DNA from: Ignelater luminosus
Taxonomy: Eukaryota; Arthropoda; Insecta; Coleoptera; Elateridae
DNA length: 64,000 bases
Direction of reading: 5' to 3'
NCBI GenBank assembly: GCA_011009095.1
Contig: VTPC01003570.1
Span: forward strand, 1-64,000
Under the pieces are notes generated by a model. It saw only the letters and a list, made by a program, of their open reading frames with translations, did no database searches and was not told the origin of the DNA. The position numbers were made by a program, and so were the translations under genes. Shown one piece after another: positions 63,033 to 64,000 of this stretch; within the stretch, counting starts at the first letter, position 1; every line of letters begins with the position of its first letter.

Positions 63033-64000
63033 TTTTTATTTTTCTGGAAAAAATATGTTTATTAGGATAAGTCACCGTTTATAAATACTCCCGACTACAG
63101 TTTACAATTTTCCTATTCGTATATTTTGAAGGGGTAATTGTAAACGCGTTTATTTACATATAAAGCGATACCCGCTACAGTCCCGTTTAGTTCCACTCCA
63201 TAAATTGCAGCGCTACTGGTCTTCCTGTCAGTTGTTGTCCTCCTACTATTTTGTACGTAATTGCACCCCCTGCTGTCAACCATTGTAAGCATCTACTTAC
63301 AAAGGAGTGGAAACATAGATTTTATACTAGTTATAGTATTTTTTAGATTTAATATAAATTAATTATTATATCATTCATCATCAAATCATAAAACAGCTAT
63401 TATTATCTTGTATTTCGTTTTCTTACCTCCAGCAGATTTCTTCTGACAACTCTGAAAAAGGTAATTCTGTCGTCGGTTTTGGTGTTGCACCATTTTACAG
63501 CTCGTTTGTTTTGTATATTATTCATTTCTAAAATAGGGTAAATATGTTTTAATAATAGATGATAGGGCAATATTATTAAATGACACTAAATTGTATTCAG
63601 CTGTTCTCCGTGTTTGGCGCAACTGCACGCACGCATAGAGACGGAATAATCCCCACCCTGCCAGTGTCACTTCTTTCTCCGTAACCGCATAAGGTAAATA
63701 AAATTCTTTGGTTGAAGATTGACATTCCAATCCACAGGATTCGTGTTTTTATTTGTGGCAGAAATGTTTCAAGTTTTATTAATTAATAATGCGAGCTTAT
63801 ATAAAAAAAGTGTTAATGAGTATTGTGCGAGAAGTATAAATACACCTCTAGAATTTGATGTAAAATGGAGATTGATAGTAACGGCCATTTGAACACCAAT
63901 GATAATTAATAAGAAGAACAGTTAAATTAACATTGATGTGCTGGAAATAGAATTATTTTGTGAATCCTACAAAAAAATTTTTAAAGGCAAACGATATAAA
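63033..64000. other. No supported gene
   Basis: A 70-codon minus-strand frame (63730-63518) lacks motifs. Otherwise AT-rich sequence to the window end. Confidence 0.45.

Noticed and set aside
1..64000. tRNA, rRNA, CRISPR arrays, bacterial operons, origins
   Set aside because: No cloverleaf, rRNA core, spaced repeats or prokaryotic gene signals were seen; the window is eukaryotic.

Overview
The window is AT-rich eukaryotic DNA, almost certainly from an arthropod and most likely an insect. Nearly all recognisable coding sequence is transposon-derived, and most of it is broken by stops, frameshifts and nested insertions. There are no operons, ribosome binding sites or phage/plasmid features. 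Family calls come from reading translated motifs only, with no database search. Three fragments look like host exons rather than transposons: the terminal exon of an SNW1/SKIP (Bx42)-like gene (37.62-37.76 kb, +), one exon of an OVCA2/FSH1-like serine hydrolase (40.41-40.61 kb, +), and an unidentified proline-rich terminal exon (56.40-56.54 kb, -).

Layout. 0.4-5.6 kb: gypsy gag/protease, P/THAP9-like, piggyBac and zinc-finger (R2/NeSL-like) relics, plus a 103-bp duplication and a perfect 20-bp hairpin. 6.8-9.3 kb: a 'family S' protein relic and a nearly complete PIF/Harbinger transposase. 10.17-11.46 kb: a complete mariner with an intact 349-aa transposase. 11.8-17.1 kb: a second family S copy, a Transib/RAG1-core-like relic and a decayed mariner. 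17.5-20.7 kb: three Ty3/gypsy fragments out of canonical order. 20.7-24.7 kb: 'family F' copy A and a pogo/Jerky-like relic. 25-32.3 kb: P/THAP9-like, Tc1-like and LINE relics, including a Tc1-like element with matching terminal inverted repeats (TIRs) inside a P/THAP9-like gene. 32.4-35.1 kb: a pogo-like gene split by a young mariner. 35.3-40 kb: P-like, pogo-like, SNW1 exon and 'family G'. 40.4-48.1 kb: OVCA2-like exon, then a piggyBac gene broken into pieces by family S, an intact mariner with perfect 27-bp TIRs, and family F copy B. 48.9-55.7 kb: family S, Mutator-like, hAT-like/pogo-like fragments joined by a plausible intron, and gypsy RT and integrase tail. 55.9-63 kb: a second Harbinger with a MADF accessory gene, then pogo-like, piggyBac and unrecognised relics.

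Most interesting: (1) family F, a long zinc-finger plus PIN-like-domain protein present twice, one copy lying between two halves of a piggyBac gene, so it behaves like an undescribed mobile element; (2) family S, four dispersed copies with a D-x-C-x2-QN-x-N core; (3) the RAG1-core-like Transib relic; (4) two mariners that look structurally intact; (5) nested insertions giving a relative chronology; (6) a strong minus-strand bias of transposon coding sequence, opposite to the two identified host exons, which would fit insertion into introns of plus-strand genes.
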